Shown here piece by piece: positions 33,345-42,035 of a stretch of 46,684 nt of DNA (the first letter of the stretch is position 1; each line of letters starts with the position of its first letter). Below the pieces are notes generated by a model that saw only the letters and a program-made list of their open reading frames with translations, was not told where the DNA came from and did not search any database. The stretch covers positions 1 to 46,684 of the forward strand of contig JACOSL010000051.1 in assembly GCA_016179045.1 (NCBI GenBank), given 5' to 3'. The stretch comes from Fimbriimonas ginsengisoli. GTDB lineage: Bacteria; Armatimonadota; Fimbriimonadia; Fimbriimonadales; Fimbriimonadaceae. A program made the translations under genes and the position numbers.

Positions 33345-34617
33345 GCAACACCTCGGGCGTCACCCGCTCCGCACTCTCAATCGCCCCTTCGATGAACCCG
33401 GTAACAAGCGCGGTGTGCTCGCCCGCGAAGTGGACGCGGCCTTCGGGGGGCGCGATATGCTCCATGTGCTCGAGCACATAGCCGGGCGGCTGATGCGAAA
33501 ATCCGCCCTGGGCATAGGGGTCGTTCAGCCAGTCGTGAACCCAGCCGCGCACAAAATGGCGTGGCGCGTCGGGAAATAATCGCGAGAGTTCGTAGATGCC
33601 GGCGCGAACGGGGTCCCCCAGTTGGACCCAATCGGCGGCCACCTTCCCGCACATATAGGCCGAAAGAACGGGCGCCTCGCCCAGCGAACCGTCCCAGGTT
33701 TGCTGCAGGGGGCCGTCGCAACTCATCGCGCCCCCCCAGCCCTGATCGCGCCACCAAGCTTCTTTGAACTGCCAGCAGATCTTGATCGCGCGGCTCATGC
33801 GGCACGCCTCGATGGCGCATCGTTTACGGACGCCGATCGCCGGTTCGAACACGATCCGTTCCAACGCGGGTGGCGGCAGCGTCAGCACGACGCGATCCAC
33901 CCGTACCTCGCCACCCTCGAACACGAGGCTGACGCCTCCCTCGTCTTGCCGCACCCGCGTGAGCACCTTGCCGAAGTGGGACTCGCCCTTTAGACCTTTC
34001 AACATCCGGTCGCACAGCGAGCCAAAACCACCGGGAACCCGGTACGAGCTCATCACGTCGCCATCGCGGTCCAGGTAATGCAGGTAGCCAGTGAGCCAGC
34101 CAAGGAGGCCGATTCGGTCGGGGTCGTCGCCCTCGTCCGACCGATATTTCGCCGAGACCCACCAGAAGCCGCGCTCGCTCTGAGTGTGCTCGCGGAAGAA
34201 TTGCTCGAGAGTGCGCTCATCCAACTCCCGGACGTGCTGGTTCTTCCAAGGCGGCTCCTCCAGGTTGCGGCAAAGCTCGCGGGCCGCCGCTTCCACCCGC
34301 AGGTCGTCCTCGAGGGCGTCGTTCCAAAGCAGGGCCTCGGTCGCCTCCTTGCCTTTGTGGATCACCTTGCCAGGCCACGACGCGCGCGGCAGCGGCTCCA
34401 GACCGAAATGCTTGAGCAAGGCAAGAACGCGATGGTGATCGGCGTCGATCCATTCGCCGCCCGCCTCGTATAGCACGCCCCGTCCCTCGTCGATCGTATA
34501 GAGGCGCCCCCCGACGCGGCCGCGCGCCTCGAACATCGAGACTTCGACGCCCGCTTCTTCGAGCAGCATGGCGGTGCGCAGCCCCGCGACGCCCAAACCC
34601 ACGACCGCGACCTTCAA
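33328..34617 (-). CDS. Flavin-dependent amine oxidase family protein
   Basis: The 429-residue FAD enzyme begins with the dinucleotide motif VAVVGLGVAGLRTAMLLEEAGVEVSMFEARGRVGGRLYT and the GGEWIDADHHRV segment. The C-terminal FAD motif is GRVHFAGEHTALVTGFIEGAIESAERV. It should oxidise an amine, or act as a desaturase-like flavoenzyme. The start is TTG 34617 with AAGGTGGGAA upstream. Coupling to the amidohydrolase suggests that the two act one after the other on a nitrogen compound, which is inference. The 114 bp between it and ubiA contain short inverted repeats but no gene. Confidence 0.87.
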   Translation of the reverse strand: MKVAVVGLGVAGLRTAMLLEEAGVEVSMFEARGRVGGRLYTIDEGRGVLYEAGGEWIDADHHRVLALLKHFGLEPLPRASWPGKVIHKGKEATEALLWNDALEDDLRVEAAARELCRNLEEPPWKNQHVRELDERTLEQFFREHTQSERGFWWVSAKYRSDEGDDPDRIGLLGWLTGYLHYLDRDGDVMSSYRVPGGFGSLCDRMLKGLKGESHFGKVLTRVRQDEGGVSLVFEGGEVRVDRVVLTLPPPALERIVFEPAIGVRKRCAIEACRMSRAIKICWQFKEAWWRDQGWGGAMSCDGPLQQTWDGSLGEAPVLSAYMCGKVAADWVQLGDPVRAGIYELSRLFPDAPRHFVRGWVHDWLNDPYAQGGFSHQPPGYVLEHMEHIAPPEGRVHFAGEHTALVTGFIEGAIESAERVTPEVLHEAPV

Positions 34618-34731
34618 CCGTTCCCACCTTGGGAGATAGGTTGGAGGGCGGTCGGATTGAGGTAGGAGATGCGTGCGGGGGGCCTGGGACGCACCGACGG
34701 AGCGTACCTGAGCGTCGGAATCAAACCAGGT

Positions 34732-35610
34732 TCACCTCCGGTGCCTGAGGAGATGATCGGCGAGCGCAAAGGCGAAGAGCGCGATCGACACGAACCCGTT
34801 GAGAGTAAAAAATGCGAGGTCGACCCGGCTGAGATCGTTTGGCTTCACGAGACTCTGCTCGTAGGCCAGCAACACTCCCGCCAAGAGCACGCCCGCGAAG
34901 TAGATCGGCCCGGCGCCAACCAACGACCCGCCCCAAACGAGCAGGCCCACCGAACCGGCATGGCAAAGCCTGCTCACCACGAGGGCCTTGGGTCGTCCAA
35001 GCCAGACGGGCAACGACCTCAGACCCTGCTCGCGGTCGAAATCGTCGTCCTGCAGCGAGTAGAGGATGTCGAAGCCGCCCGTCCACAGCATCACCGCGCC
35101 GACGAGCGGCAGGATGGCGGCATCGAGGCGACCGGTCGCCCCGATCCACGCCGCCGCCGGGGCGATGCCCAACGACAAGCCGAGAACGAAGTGGCTGAGG
35201 GAGGTGAAGCGCTTCGTGGTCGAATAGCCGAGGATGACGAGCAGGGCCACCGGGCTCAGGGCAAGCGCAAGCGGATTGAGCATTGCCGCCGATGCCAGGA
35301 AGAGCGCCACGCTGACTCCGAGGAACAGATACGTCTGGCCAAGGCCCAGTGCGCCGACGGGCAGTGCGCGTGCCGCCGTGCGCGGATTGGCGGCGTCGAT
35401 GCGTCGGTCGGCAATGCGGTTGAACGCCATCGCAGCGCTCCGGCACGACACCATCGCGAGCACGATCCAACCGAAAACCCTCCAGCCCGGCCAACCACCC
35501 GCGCCCCACATCATGCCGATCATCGCGAAAGGCAGCGCGAACACCGAGTGCTCGAACTTGATCATTTCGAGGTACACGCGAACCGCCCCCAACCCCTTCG
35601 CTTGGCCCAC
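34732..35610 (-). CDS. UbiA-family prenyltransferase
   Basis: The 292-residue integral membrane protein has about eight or nine spans and both Asp-rich motifs: NRIADRRIDAANPRTAAR near 64-81 and DILYSLQDDDFDREQGLRS near 180-198. It should attach a polyprenyl chain to an aromatic acid. In organisms that make menaquinone by the futalosine route the same subfamily acts as MqnP, so a quinone role is likely. The start is GTG 35610; TAGAAT lies 6 nt upstream (35622-35617). It is divergent from the DUF4337 gene with only 41 bp between. Confidence 0.88.
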   Translation of the reverse strand: MGQAKGLGAVRVYLEMIKFEHSVFALPFAMIGMMWGAGGWPGWRVFGWIVLAMVSCRSAAMAFNRIADRRIDAANPRTAARALPVGALGLGQTYLFLGVSVALFLASAAMLNPLALALSPVALLVILGYSTTKRFTSLSHFVLGLSLGIAPAAAWIGATGRLDAAILPLVGAVMLWTGGFDILYSLQDDDFDREQGLRSLPVWLGRPKALVVSRLCHAGSVGLLVWGGSLVGAGPIYFAGVLLAGVLLAYEQSLVKPNDLSRVDLAFFTLNGFVSIALFAFALADHLLRHRR

Positions 35611-35616
35611 GGGCGG

Positions 35617-35644
35617 ATTCTACAGCCAGGGAATCGGGTAAATG
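35617..35644. promoter_or_regulatory. Divergent start-proximal promoters (ubiA and DUF4337 genes)
   Basis: On the minus strand TAGAAT (35622-35617) is 6 nt from the ubiA GTG. On the plus strand TAAATG (35639-35644) is 7 nt from ATG 35652. The two -10 elements are 16 bp apart, so two polymerases could not bind together. Confidence 0.4.
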
Positions 35645-35651
35645 AACCGCC

Positions 35652-36269
35652 ATGGAGATCGACCCCAAGCACGCGCTCGAAATCAAAGAGCGCCAAGAGG
35701 AAATGGAGCTGGAGCAGGATCGCTCGAAGATCCGCCTGAACACGATCGTCGCGCTCACCATCGCCCTGGTGGCGACCTTCATGGGCGTGTGCAAGATCAA
35801 GGACCAGAACATCGTCATCCACATGGAAAAGGCGCAGGCGAGCAAGATCGACACGTGGGCCTTCTATCAGGCGCGCAATATCCGGGAAGATCTCTACCGA
35901 TCAACCAGCGACCAATTGGCGATGCAAGCCAAAGCGGGTCCTGCTGCCCTACAGGTGGCGACCGCGGCGGAAGCCAGCCGCTATGCGAAGCTGGCGGACT
36001 CCCAGCAGAAGAAGAAAGGCGCCCTCAAGACGGAAGCCGAGGGTTATGACACGGAGTACGAGCGTCTCCACAGCAGCCATCGCCAATTCGACCTGGAAGA
36101 AGGCGCCCTCGCCATCGCGGTGTCGCTCTTCGCAATCACCTCGCTGACCCAAAAGAAGTGGATGTACGGGGTGGGGCTGGTCCCTGCGATCCTCGGCATC
36201 GCGATGGGGCTCGCGGGGCTGCTTGGCCTCGGCCTCAAGCCCGAGGCTCTTATGAGGCTGCTCGGCTAG
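35652..36269 (+). CDS. DUF4337 domain-containing membrane protein
   Basis: The 205-residue protein has an N-terminal charged helix (EIDPKHALEIKERQEEMELEQDRSK), a first membrane span near 30-45, and the family-typical IHMEKAQASKIDTWAFYQARNIREDLY. A long coiled-coil-like region (80-145) follows, then two C-terminal spans. This matches DUF4337, whose function is unknown. It is followed 12 bp later by another conserved hypothetical, probably in one operon. Confidence 0.8.
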   Translation: MEIDPKHALEIKERQEEMELEQDRSKIRLNTIVALTIALVATFMGVCKIKDQNIVIHMEKAQASKIDTWAFYQARNIREDLYRSTSDQLAMQAKAGPAALQVATAAEASRYAKLADSQQKKKGALKTEAEGYDTEYERLHSSHRQFDLEEGALAIAVSLFAITSLTQKKWMYGVGLVPAILGIAMGLAGLLGLGLKPEALMRLLG

Positions 36270-36281
36270 CGACGAGCCATC

Positions 36282-36746
36282 ATGCCTAAGCCAAAGGACG
36301 TTGACCAAGAAACCCACGTGGCGCTCGCCAAGTTCCTCTTCAACGGCGCGTGGAAGCTGATCGGACTCGAGGAGCGGACGCCAGAACAGGTCGAAACCAT
36401 GCTCCACACTGCCCACGCGGCTCGCTACCATTGGGCGGCGGCGGGCGGAGGGCCGCAGCAGCTCGCGGTGAGCGATTGGCAGCTTGCCCGGGTGTACGCG
36501 TTGGCGGGAGATGTAGATCGATCCCGCCATTACGCGGTCCTTTGCCTTGACCGGGCACTCGAGAACGGCCTCGAGCCATGGGTTGAGGCGTCGGCCCACG
36601 AGGCGTTCGCGCGGGCGGCCAAGGTCGCAGGCGACAAGGGGACACGGCGAGCCGAAATAGCTCTTGCCGACGCCGCGCTTACCCGCGTTACCGATGCCGA
36701 GGATCGCTCGATTATCGAGAACGACCTGCGCGATCTGAGAGACTAA
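36282..36746 (+). CDS. Conserved hypothetical protein, TPR-like
   Basis: The 154-residue protein appears all-helical with TPR-like spacing: AARYHWAAAGGGPQQLAVSDWQLARVYALAGDVDRSRHYAVLCLDRALENGLEPW, then ASAHEAFARAAKVAGD. It resembles a widespread hypothetical family in which W-x-x-A-G and R-V-Y are conserved; no biochemical role is known to me. It follows the DUF4337 gene by 12 bp. Repeats fill the 274 bp after its stop. Confidence 0.65.
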   Translation: MPKPKDVDQETHVALAKFLFNGAWKLIGLEERTPEQVETMLHTAHAARYHWAAAGGGPQQLAVSDWQLARVYALAGDVDRSRHYAVLCLDRALENGLEPWVEASAHEAFARAAKVAGDKGTRRAEIALADAALTRVTDAEDRSIIENDLRDLRD

Positions 36747-36749
36747 AAC

Positions 36750-36983
36750 CATCCCCCTCTTGCCCCGACCCGTCGGGGAGGAGGGGTTGCCGAGTTCCGG
36801 CGAGGGGGGACGGTTCCGTGTTTCGGGACGTCCTCTGATCGACCGCCCCCGTGCCCTTCGGGGCCACCCCCGCCTGACTCCCAGGCGGGGGAAGCAGACC
36901 AGATCATTCTCTCCCGGCATCCCCCTCTTGCGGCCGAAGGCTGGAGGAGGGGGCGCCGAGTCTCCTGCGAGGCGGGGGCGGTC
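36750..36983. repeat. Two direct copies of the CCCCCTCTTG repeat upstream of pgk
   Basis: Copy A (36750-36812) and copy B (36918-36983) share ATCCCCCTCTTG, GGAGGAGGGG, GCCGAGT and a closing G-rich segment. Between them lie CGCCCCCGTGCCCTTCGGGG and a CCCCCGCCTG/CAGGCGGGGG hairpin. Copy B is nearly identical to the inverted copy at 28685-28745. The stretch has no coding potential. Confidence 0.8.
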
Positions 36984-37020
36984 CTCGGCAGCCGGAGTCT
37001 CGGTAGAATCCTCCTAGCCC

Positions 37021-38211
37021 ATGAGCTTCGCAAAACAGACCGTCCGCGATATCGACCCCAACGGCAAGCGAGTCTTGGTTCGATGCGATTTCAACGTGCC
37101 CCTCGACGGGACTCGCATCACCGACGACCGGCGGATCGTCGAGGCCCTGCCCACAATCCGCTATCTGGCCGAGCGGGGCGGGATCGTCATCCTCGTCAGC
37201 CACCTCGGCAGGCCCAAGGGGCCGACTCCTGCCCTTTCCCTCGCTCCGGTCGCGGCGCGGCTGTCCGAATTGCTGCACCGGCCGGTGCCTCTCGTGGCCG
37301 ACTGCGTGGGCCCCGCCGCCGAGGAGGCATGTCGAACCGCAAAGCCGGGCGATGTGCTAATGCTCGAGAACGTGCGCTTCCACCCTGAGGAAGAGGCTAA
37401 CGACCCCGGGTTCGCCAAACAACTCGCGGGGCTGGCCGATCTCTATGTGAACGACGCCTTCGGCACCGCGCACCGGGCCCACGCCTCCACCGAGGGTGTG
37501 GCCCACCTCTTGCCAGGCGTGGCCGGATTCCTGATCGAGAAGGAGGTGGAACACCTGGGCCTGGCCCTCGACAATCCGAAACACCCGTTTGTGGCGATAA
37601 TGGGTGGCGCGAAGGTCAAGGACAAGATCGCTCTTATCGACAACCTGCTGCCGAAGGTGGACCGGCTCATCGTCGGCGGCGGCATGGCGTTCACCTTCCT
37701 CAAGGCCAAGGGCTACGAGATCGGCAAGAGCCTTCTCGACGAGACGAACATAGCCTACGCGGGCGCGCTGATCCGCGAGTATGGCGACAAGATCATGCTC
37801 CCGACCGACTTGGTGGTGACGCGCGAGCTAACCACGGACGCGCCCACCCGCGTGGTCGCCGCCTCGGGGATCGGAGCCGACGAGATCGGGGCCGACATCG
37901 GGCCGGACAGCGCCAGGGCCTTCGCGCAAGTGATCGAGAAGGCGGGAACCGCGCTTTGGAACGGGCCGATGGGCGTGTTCGAGCTCGCCCCGTTCGCGGC
38001 AGGCACGAAGGCGGTGGCGGAGGCGCTTGCCAGATGTCAGGGGGTAACCATCGTAGGCGGCGGCGATTCGGCGGCGGCGGCCGAGCAGTTCGGTGTGGCG
38101 GACAAGGTAAGCCACGTGAGCACGGGCGGCGGCGCGAGCCTGGAGTTCCTGGAGGGCAAGACGCTGCCCGGCATCGCCGCGCTCCGCGACGCCCTCACGG
38201 CGGCACGATAA
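37021..38211 (+). CDS. pgk: Phosphoglycerate kinase
   Basis: The 396-residue glycolytic enzyme converts 1,3-bisphosphoglycerate and ADP to 3-phosphoglycerate and ATP. The N-domain has VLVRCDFNVPLDG (19-31), LVSHLGRPKG and VLMLENVRFHPEEE. The nucleotide domain has PFVAIMGGAKVKDKIALIDNLL, LWNGPMGVFELAPFAAGTKAVAEAL and TIVGGGDSAAAAEQFG, then HVSTGGGASLEFLEGKTLPGIAAL. Length is standard. TAGAAT lies 11 nt before the ATG. It is followed within 2 bp by ygfZ. Confidence 0.98.
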   Translation: MSFAKQTVRDIDPNGKRVLVRCDFNVPLDGTRITDDRRIVEALPTIRYLAERGGIVILVSHLGRPKGPTPALSLAPVAARLSELLHRPVPLVADCVGPAAEEACRTAKPGDVLMLENVRFHPEEEANDPGFAKQLAGLADLYVNDAFGTAHRAHASTEGVAHLLPGVAGFLIEKEVEHLGLALDNPKHPFVAIMGGAKVKDKIALIDNLLPKVDRLIVGGGMAFTFLKAKGYEIGKSLLDETNIAYAGALIREYGDKIMLPTDLVVTRELTTDAPTRVVAASGIGADEIGADIGPDSARAFAQVIEKAGTALWNGPMGVFELAPFAAGTKAVAEALARCQGVTIVGGGDSAAAAEQFGVADKVSHVSTGGGASLEFLEGKTLPGIAALRDALTAAR

Positions 38212-38213
38212 CG

Positions 38214-39167
38214 ATGGCAGTCGACTCGTACGCCCCCCTGCACCAAGTCGTAGCCTGGCTGACGCCGCACGACGCGGCGCTCATCGAACTGACGGGCGAC
38301 GACCGGCTTGATTGGCTTCAGGGACAAGCGACCAACGATCTGCGTGGGCTCGAACCCGGTGAGTCGAAGGCCTTTTGCCTCTGCGAGCCGACAGGCCAGC
38401 TCCTGGCGATCTGCCGAGTCTGGGTCTTACGAGACCGGTTGCTGATCGAGACAGAGGCGGCATGCGCGCCAGCCGTGCTGCGGCGTGCTGAAGACATGGT
38501 GGTCACCGAAGATGTCGCCGCCCGGGACTTAACACCTTACTTGCGTGTCGTCAGCCTGATTGGGCCGAAGAGCACGGCGATTATCCAGCAGCTAGCGGGC
38601 GTGCACCCGGGAGATGCGATCGAGGTCGCGCTCAAGGACGTTCCTATGATTCGCTTGCTCTCGCCGCGGGCGGGCGGTGAAGGTTGGGACGTGTGGTGGC
38701 CAGCGGACGCGCCGAATCCATTGGCTACCCGCCTCGCGCACGTCCCCGCCATCTCACACGAGGCGTTCGAGGCGGCTCGGCTCGAGGCAGGTATTCCGCG
38801 ATTCGGCCTCGACTGGGATTCGAAAGTGCTTCCTCCCGAACTAGGCCCTGCCTTCGAGGCCGAGCACGTGTCGTACAACAAGGGTTGCTACACCGGCCAG
38901 GAGGTGCTCATGCGCATGCACAGCCGCGGGCATACCAACCGGACCTGGCGTGGTCTGATCGCCGATGGCCCGATCAAGCCCGGCGACCCCGTCCGCCATC
39001 CGGCCCGCGAGGCAGCGGGCCGAATCACATCGGTCGCGCGCTCGCCCCGGCTGGGCTGGATCGCCGGGGCGATGCTTCGCAACGAAGCGGCCGGCGTCGG
39101 CGACACGGTCGAAGTGATCAGCGGCGAGATGTCGGTCAAGGCGAGGGTCGGCGCCTTCCCGCTCTAG
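38214..39167 (+). CDS. ygfZ: YgfZ/GcvT-domain folate-binding protein
   Basis: The 317-residue protein belongs to the YgfZ group of tetrahydrofolate-binding proteins that help maintain some Fe-S enzymes. The signature K-G-C-Y-x-G-Q-E is present as NKGCYTGQEVLMRMHSRGHTNRT near 221-243. DWLQGQATNDLRGLEPGESKAFCLCEPTGQLLAICRVW is the usual N-terminal part. It starts 2 bp after the pgk stop, so the pair is co-transcribed. The 400 bp behind it contain only repeats. Confidence 0.9.
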   Translation: MAVDSYAPLHQVVAWLTPHDAALIELTGDDRLDWLQGQATNDLRGLEPGESKAFCLCEPTGQLLAICRVWVLRDRLLIETEAACAPAVLRRAEDMVVTEDVAARDLTPYLRVVSLIGPKSTAIIQQLAGVHPGDAIEVALKDVPMIRLLSPRAGGEGWDVWWPADAPNPLATRLAHVPAISHEAFEAARLEAGIPRFGLDWDSKVLPPELGPAFEAEHVSYNKGCYTGQEVLMRMHSRGHTNRTWRGLIADGPIKPGDPVRHPAREAAGRITSVARSPRLGWIAGAMLRNEAAGVGDTVEVISGEMSVKARVGAFPL

Positions 39168-39306
39168 AGCCGCCCGACCAGAGCCAACACCGCCATTCAG
39201 AGCTTCGCCGCACGGCCCCCCTGAACTTGGCAAGCGGAAGAGATCGCCCGGGCAGGTTCCGCCGCCCTGCATCCATTACGCTTGCGATCAGGCTCTGAGC
39301 GATCAC

Positions 39307-39451
39307 TACGCCTACGGCGGAGGACCGCCCCCGCTTCGGCGACCTCAGCGACCCCCGCCGTGAGGCAGGGGTGATGCTATTTTCTCTGGCTCGCTCGCCC
39401 CGTCCCGGGTCTCGCTCACCCTTTCTCTTCCGGACGCCATCCGTGGCGTCC
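39307..39451. repeat. Three-hairpin dispersed repeat, copy 2
   Basis: Same module order and orientation as 6262-6421: CCTACGGCGGAGG, then a C-rich part, then ACCCCCGCCGTGAGGCAGGG, GCTATTTTCTCTGGCTCGCT, CTCGCTCACC and the GGACGCCATCCGTGGCGTCC hairpin. About 80% identical to copy 1 over the last 110 bp by eye. Confidence 0.78.
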
Positions 39452-39490
39452 GCTGGATTGCGAGCGGCGTGCGAATACTCCGCATGCCAT

Positions 39491-39552
39491 GCAAAGCCAC
39501 CGCAAAGCCATGCAAAGCCATGCAAAGCCACCGCAGAGCCACGCAAGGCAAT
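39491..39552 (+). repeat. 10-11-bp GCAAAGCCA array (6 units)
   Basis: Units start at 39491, 39502, 39512, 39522, 39533 and 39543: steps 11, 10, 10, 11, 10, so the mean is close to the DNA helical repeat. The unit is GCAAAGCCAYC or GCAAAGCCAT; the last two are degenerate. It ends with GGCAATC, which precedes the shorter array at 28792. It lies at the 3' side of both flanking genes. Confidence 0.75.
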
Positions 39553-39566
39553 CTAAAATGGCGCCC

Positions 39567-39896
39567 TTAGCTCGGCCGGCGCGCCAAGAAATGCCCAAAG
39601 GTGAGCAGGAGGAACATCAGCAGCGACGTGGCGGCGATCCCGACCGAGCGCATCGGCCAGCCCGAAGTCGCCGCCTTATGCCCGAAAAACACGAGCACCG
39701 CTAGGCTCACAACGGCAACCAGCCCGTAGCCGAGACTCTGGTTTTTCTGGGCCCAAATCGCGCCGATGAGACACAAAATGCCTGAGCCCGCGCCGGTGAT
39801 AAGTGACGTCATGCTGTGCGCCGCTGTAAAGCCCGCCACGCCGCCTGCGACAAGCATGAGGCCATACACCACGACCGCGACAGTCAGCCACAACAT
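39567..39896 (-). CDS. TMEM14-like small membrane protein
   Basis: The 109-residue protein has four predicted spans (LTVAVVVYGLMLVAGGVAGFTAA, SLITGAGSGILCLIGAIWAQ, LGYGLVAVVSLAVLVFFGHKAA, SVGIAATSLLMFLLLTFG). Their small residues and placing match the TMEM14 (UPF0136) family. Some TMEM14 proteins in other organisms affect heme or fatty-acid transport, but nothing here shows that. ATG 39896 has TAGGCT 6 nt upstream (39908-39903). That -10 lies at the 3' end of the kinase gene. Confidence 0.75.
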   Translation of the reverse strand: MLWLTVAVVVYGLMLVAGGVAGFTAAHSMTSLITGAGSGILCLIGAIWAQKNQSLGYGLVAVVSLAVLVFFGHKAATSGWPMRSVGIAATSLLMFLLLTFGHFLARRPS

Positions 39897-39905
39897 GGAC
39901 CGAGC

Positions 39906-41336
39906 CTACCCCTCCGGCCCCGGTTCTGGCTCCGACTCGCCATAAGCGTCGTTCGCCTCGCCGAGCGTGAAATAAAACACGGTGCCGCGGCCGGGCACGC
40001 TCTGAGCCCACGCGCGCCCGCCGTGCCGCTCGACCAGCCGGCGCACCGTCACCAAAGCCATGGCCGCGCCGGGGAAGTCGCGCTCGACGTGTTGTCGCTC
40101 GATCGGTTCGAACATGCGCTGGGCGAGAGCGGGGCTGAAGCCGGGGCCGTTGTCGCGCACCCAGTAAGCCTTGCGACCGGCAACGAGGCTCATCCCGACG
40201 TCGACCGTCGGCACGGGACCGTTCACACAAAAAAGGCAGCCGTTTTCAAGCAGCTTCTCGACGATCAGTTCGACCAGATTCGGATCGGCTCGTACCACCA
40301 GATCGGGCTGCACACGAACTTGAACCGTCTCGTGGTGTTGCGTTTCGCGAACATCGCGCGCGATCTGGCGGACGAAATCGGTGAAGTCGAAGACCTGCAG
40401 CTTGAGCCCGCCTCGGGTCAACGTGGCGATCCGCAGAAGGCTGTCGGAGAGCAGGCCCAGTCGGCGCACCGTTTCCCCGATCTTGACGACCCGGTCGCGG
40501 CTCTGCTCCTCCAGGTGGCTGGTGACGTCGGTCAACACCTCGTGGGCGCACGATGAAATCGTGCGGTAGGAGTCTCGCATGTCGTGGGCTAGCGCATAGG
40601 TGAGCGCGTCGAGCTCGCGATTGGCCCGGTTGAAGCGTTCCTCGATGGTTTCATCGCCCGACGCCAGTTCCTCATCCGTTTCCGGCCTGCCCGTATGAGC
40701 CGCCACCGCGAGGCTTGCGAGCCCAGCGCCCATCTGGAGGAGCGACGCATCCGCCTCGCCCATCAACCCGGATTCGACTCCGTAACAGTCCAGGGTGCCG
40801 AGCGCGGCGGAATCGCGGCCAAAGATCGGCGCGGAAGCGCAGCTCCGCAGACCTGCCAGCTTGGCCGCTTCCCGCTGGGCTCTCGTGCCCGCCTCCGACT
40901 CGAGATCGGCCGCCTCGACCACATCATGCTGCGCCAGCGCCCGTGTGCTGACGGAGTCCTTGGAACCAGCATTGATCCGGTCGATGGCCGCGCTGAACTC
41001 GGGACCGAGAGCGGAGGCGGCCACACTGAGCGCCGGCGTACCCTCGCTAACGAGCATGACCACGAACCGCCGGGCACCCGACGCCTTCTCAAGGGCGCGA
41101 ACGAGGATGCCAAGGGCATCGCCGAGCCTTGCAGCGCGAACCATGCCCTGCAACGCCTCAACTTCCCAACCACGCTCTGTCGTCGCCTTTCCGTCCAAGG
41201 CTGAGGTTTCCACCACGCCCTCCCGTCGGCTCCGACCTGGTCTCCCGACAGGCGAAGGTCCCTCGAAGGTCTCTCCATCGTACTCGCTTTCGGTGAGAGT
41301 GATATGGCGCAGGCTCGCCGAACCCGGTAACTCCAA
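39906..41336 (-). CDS. GAF-domain sensor histidine kinase
   Basis: The 476-residue protein has a GAF sensor domain at about 70-215 and a kinase core after a short coiled coil. H251 in ALAHDMRDSYRTIS is the phosphoacceptor, in a phytochrome-type H box. The ATPase domain shows N365 in LLENGCLFC and D395 in VRDNGPGFS. The G2 region FPGAAMALVTVRRLVERHGGRAWA lacks the usual GxGLGL glycines, so catalysis may be weak. No membrane span is visible, and no response regulator is adjacent. TTG 41336 is a weak start, 15 bp behind the HNH gene; a later start cannot be excluded. Confidence 0.78.
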   Translation of the reverse strand: MELPGSASLRHITLTESEYDGETFEGPSPVGRPGRSRREGVVETSALDGKATTERGWEVEALQGMVRAARLGDALGILVRALEKASGARRFVVMLVSEGTPALSVAASALGPEFSAAIDRINAGSKDSVSTRALAQHDVVEAADLESEAGTRAQREAAKLAGLRSCASAPIFGRDSAALGTLDCYGVESGLMGEADASLLQMGAGLASLAVAAHTGRPETDEELASGDETIEERFNRANRELDALTYALAHDMRDSYRTISSCAHEVLTDVTSHLEEQSRDRVVKIGETVRRLGLLSDSLLRIATLTRGGLKLQVFDFTDFVRQIARDVRETQHHETVQVRVQPDLVVRADPNLVELIVEKLLENGCLFCVNGPVPTVDVGMSLVAGRKAYWVRDNGPGFSPALAQRMFEPIERQHVERDFPGAAMALVTVRRLVERHGGRAWAQSVPGRGTVFYFTLGEANDAYGESEPEPGPEG

Positions 41337-41351
41337 CCAGCCACAGGAAGG

Positions 41352-41903
41352 CTAGGCGCTTCGCTCTTGCAACTCTTCGAAGGCAAACTCTTCGTAGAAC
41401 GGCAGGAAGATGCGCCAGTTGGCGTGCGACTGCGCCTTTAGGTAGAGGGGCAGCGAGAGGTAAGGCACGAAATTCGGGCGCTTCGGTTTACGCACGATCT
41501 GCATGTGCGCCTGTTGCGGGGTCTTGTCCCCCTTCTTGAGGTTGCACCGTCGGCAACACGCCACAAGGTTCTCCCAGGCATGGGGGCCGCCCGCCCACTT
41601 GGGCACAACGTGGTCAATCGTGAGCTCGCGGCCCTTGGCGCCGCAGTACTGGCAAGTGTAGCCGTCGCGAGCCAGCACCGAATGGCGGGACAACCGCAAC
41701 TCTGGCATCGGACGCCTGACGAGGTATCGCATCTTCAATACCGAAGGCGCGGCCCGAAAACCGCTCCCGGTCAATAGGGGCGTCTCTCGGTCGAGGATCA
41801 TCTCCGCCTTGCCGACCAGAACGAGCGCCACCGCCCGCCGCAGGTTGCACACGTTGAGCGGCTCGTAATTGTTGTTGAGTACGAGCACTTCGTGGCTAGA
41901 CAC
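41352..41903 (-). CDS. HNH endonuclease family protein
   Basis: The 183-residue protein has the HNH fold with a zinc site: DGYTCQYCG, then LTIDHVVPKWAGGPHAWENLVACCRRCNLKKGDKTP. The N-terminus (VLVLNNNYEPLNVCNLRRAVALVLVGKAEMI) is typical of a chromosomal HNH family widespread in bacteria, with no known restriction partner. GTG 41903 follows a long leader containing a terminator-like hairpin. The sensor kinase gene lies 15 bp downstream. Confidence 0.88.
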   Translation of the reverse strand: MSSHEVLVLNNNYEPLNVCNLRRAVALVLVGKAEMILDRETPLLTGSGFRAAPSVLKMRYLVRRPMPELRLSRHSVLARDGYTCQYCGAKGRELTIDHVVPKWAGGPHAWENLVACCRRCNLKKGDKTPQQAHMQIVRKPKRPNFVPYLSLPLYLKAQSHANWRIFLPFYEEFAFEELQERSA

Positions 41904-41914
41904 GAGCGCACCCC

Positions 41915-42035
41915 CTCAAAAACGGCACAAAGCCCGCAGGCTCTGGCGAACGGGCTTCCCAAACAGCACTTTTAGCCAGACGTATAAGGGTGCCGCGCCA
42001 CGTCGATGGTCGGCGCGTTGAACTCGCATGCACCC
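41915..42035 (-). ncRNA. Candidate structured leader or small RNA upstream of the HNH gene
   Basis: In the 263-bp gap before the HNH gene the minus strand can fold in two places. Outer arms GGGTGC and GCACCC (42035-42030 with 41993-41988) enclose CGCGCC/GGCGCG with a 12-nt loop and a 12-nt one-sided bulge. Further down, AAGCCCG and CGGGCTT (41957-41951, 41936-41930) form a stem, with TTTTT at 41922-41918 some 7 nt beyond it. This looks like an attenuator or the end of a small RNA. I cannot match it to a known class. Confidence 0.35.

Noticed and set aside
37956-38213. Upstream extension of ygfZ inside pgk
   Set aside because: The sequence is out-of-frame pgk; conserved YgfZ sequence begins at 38214.
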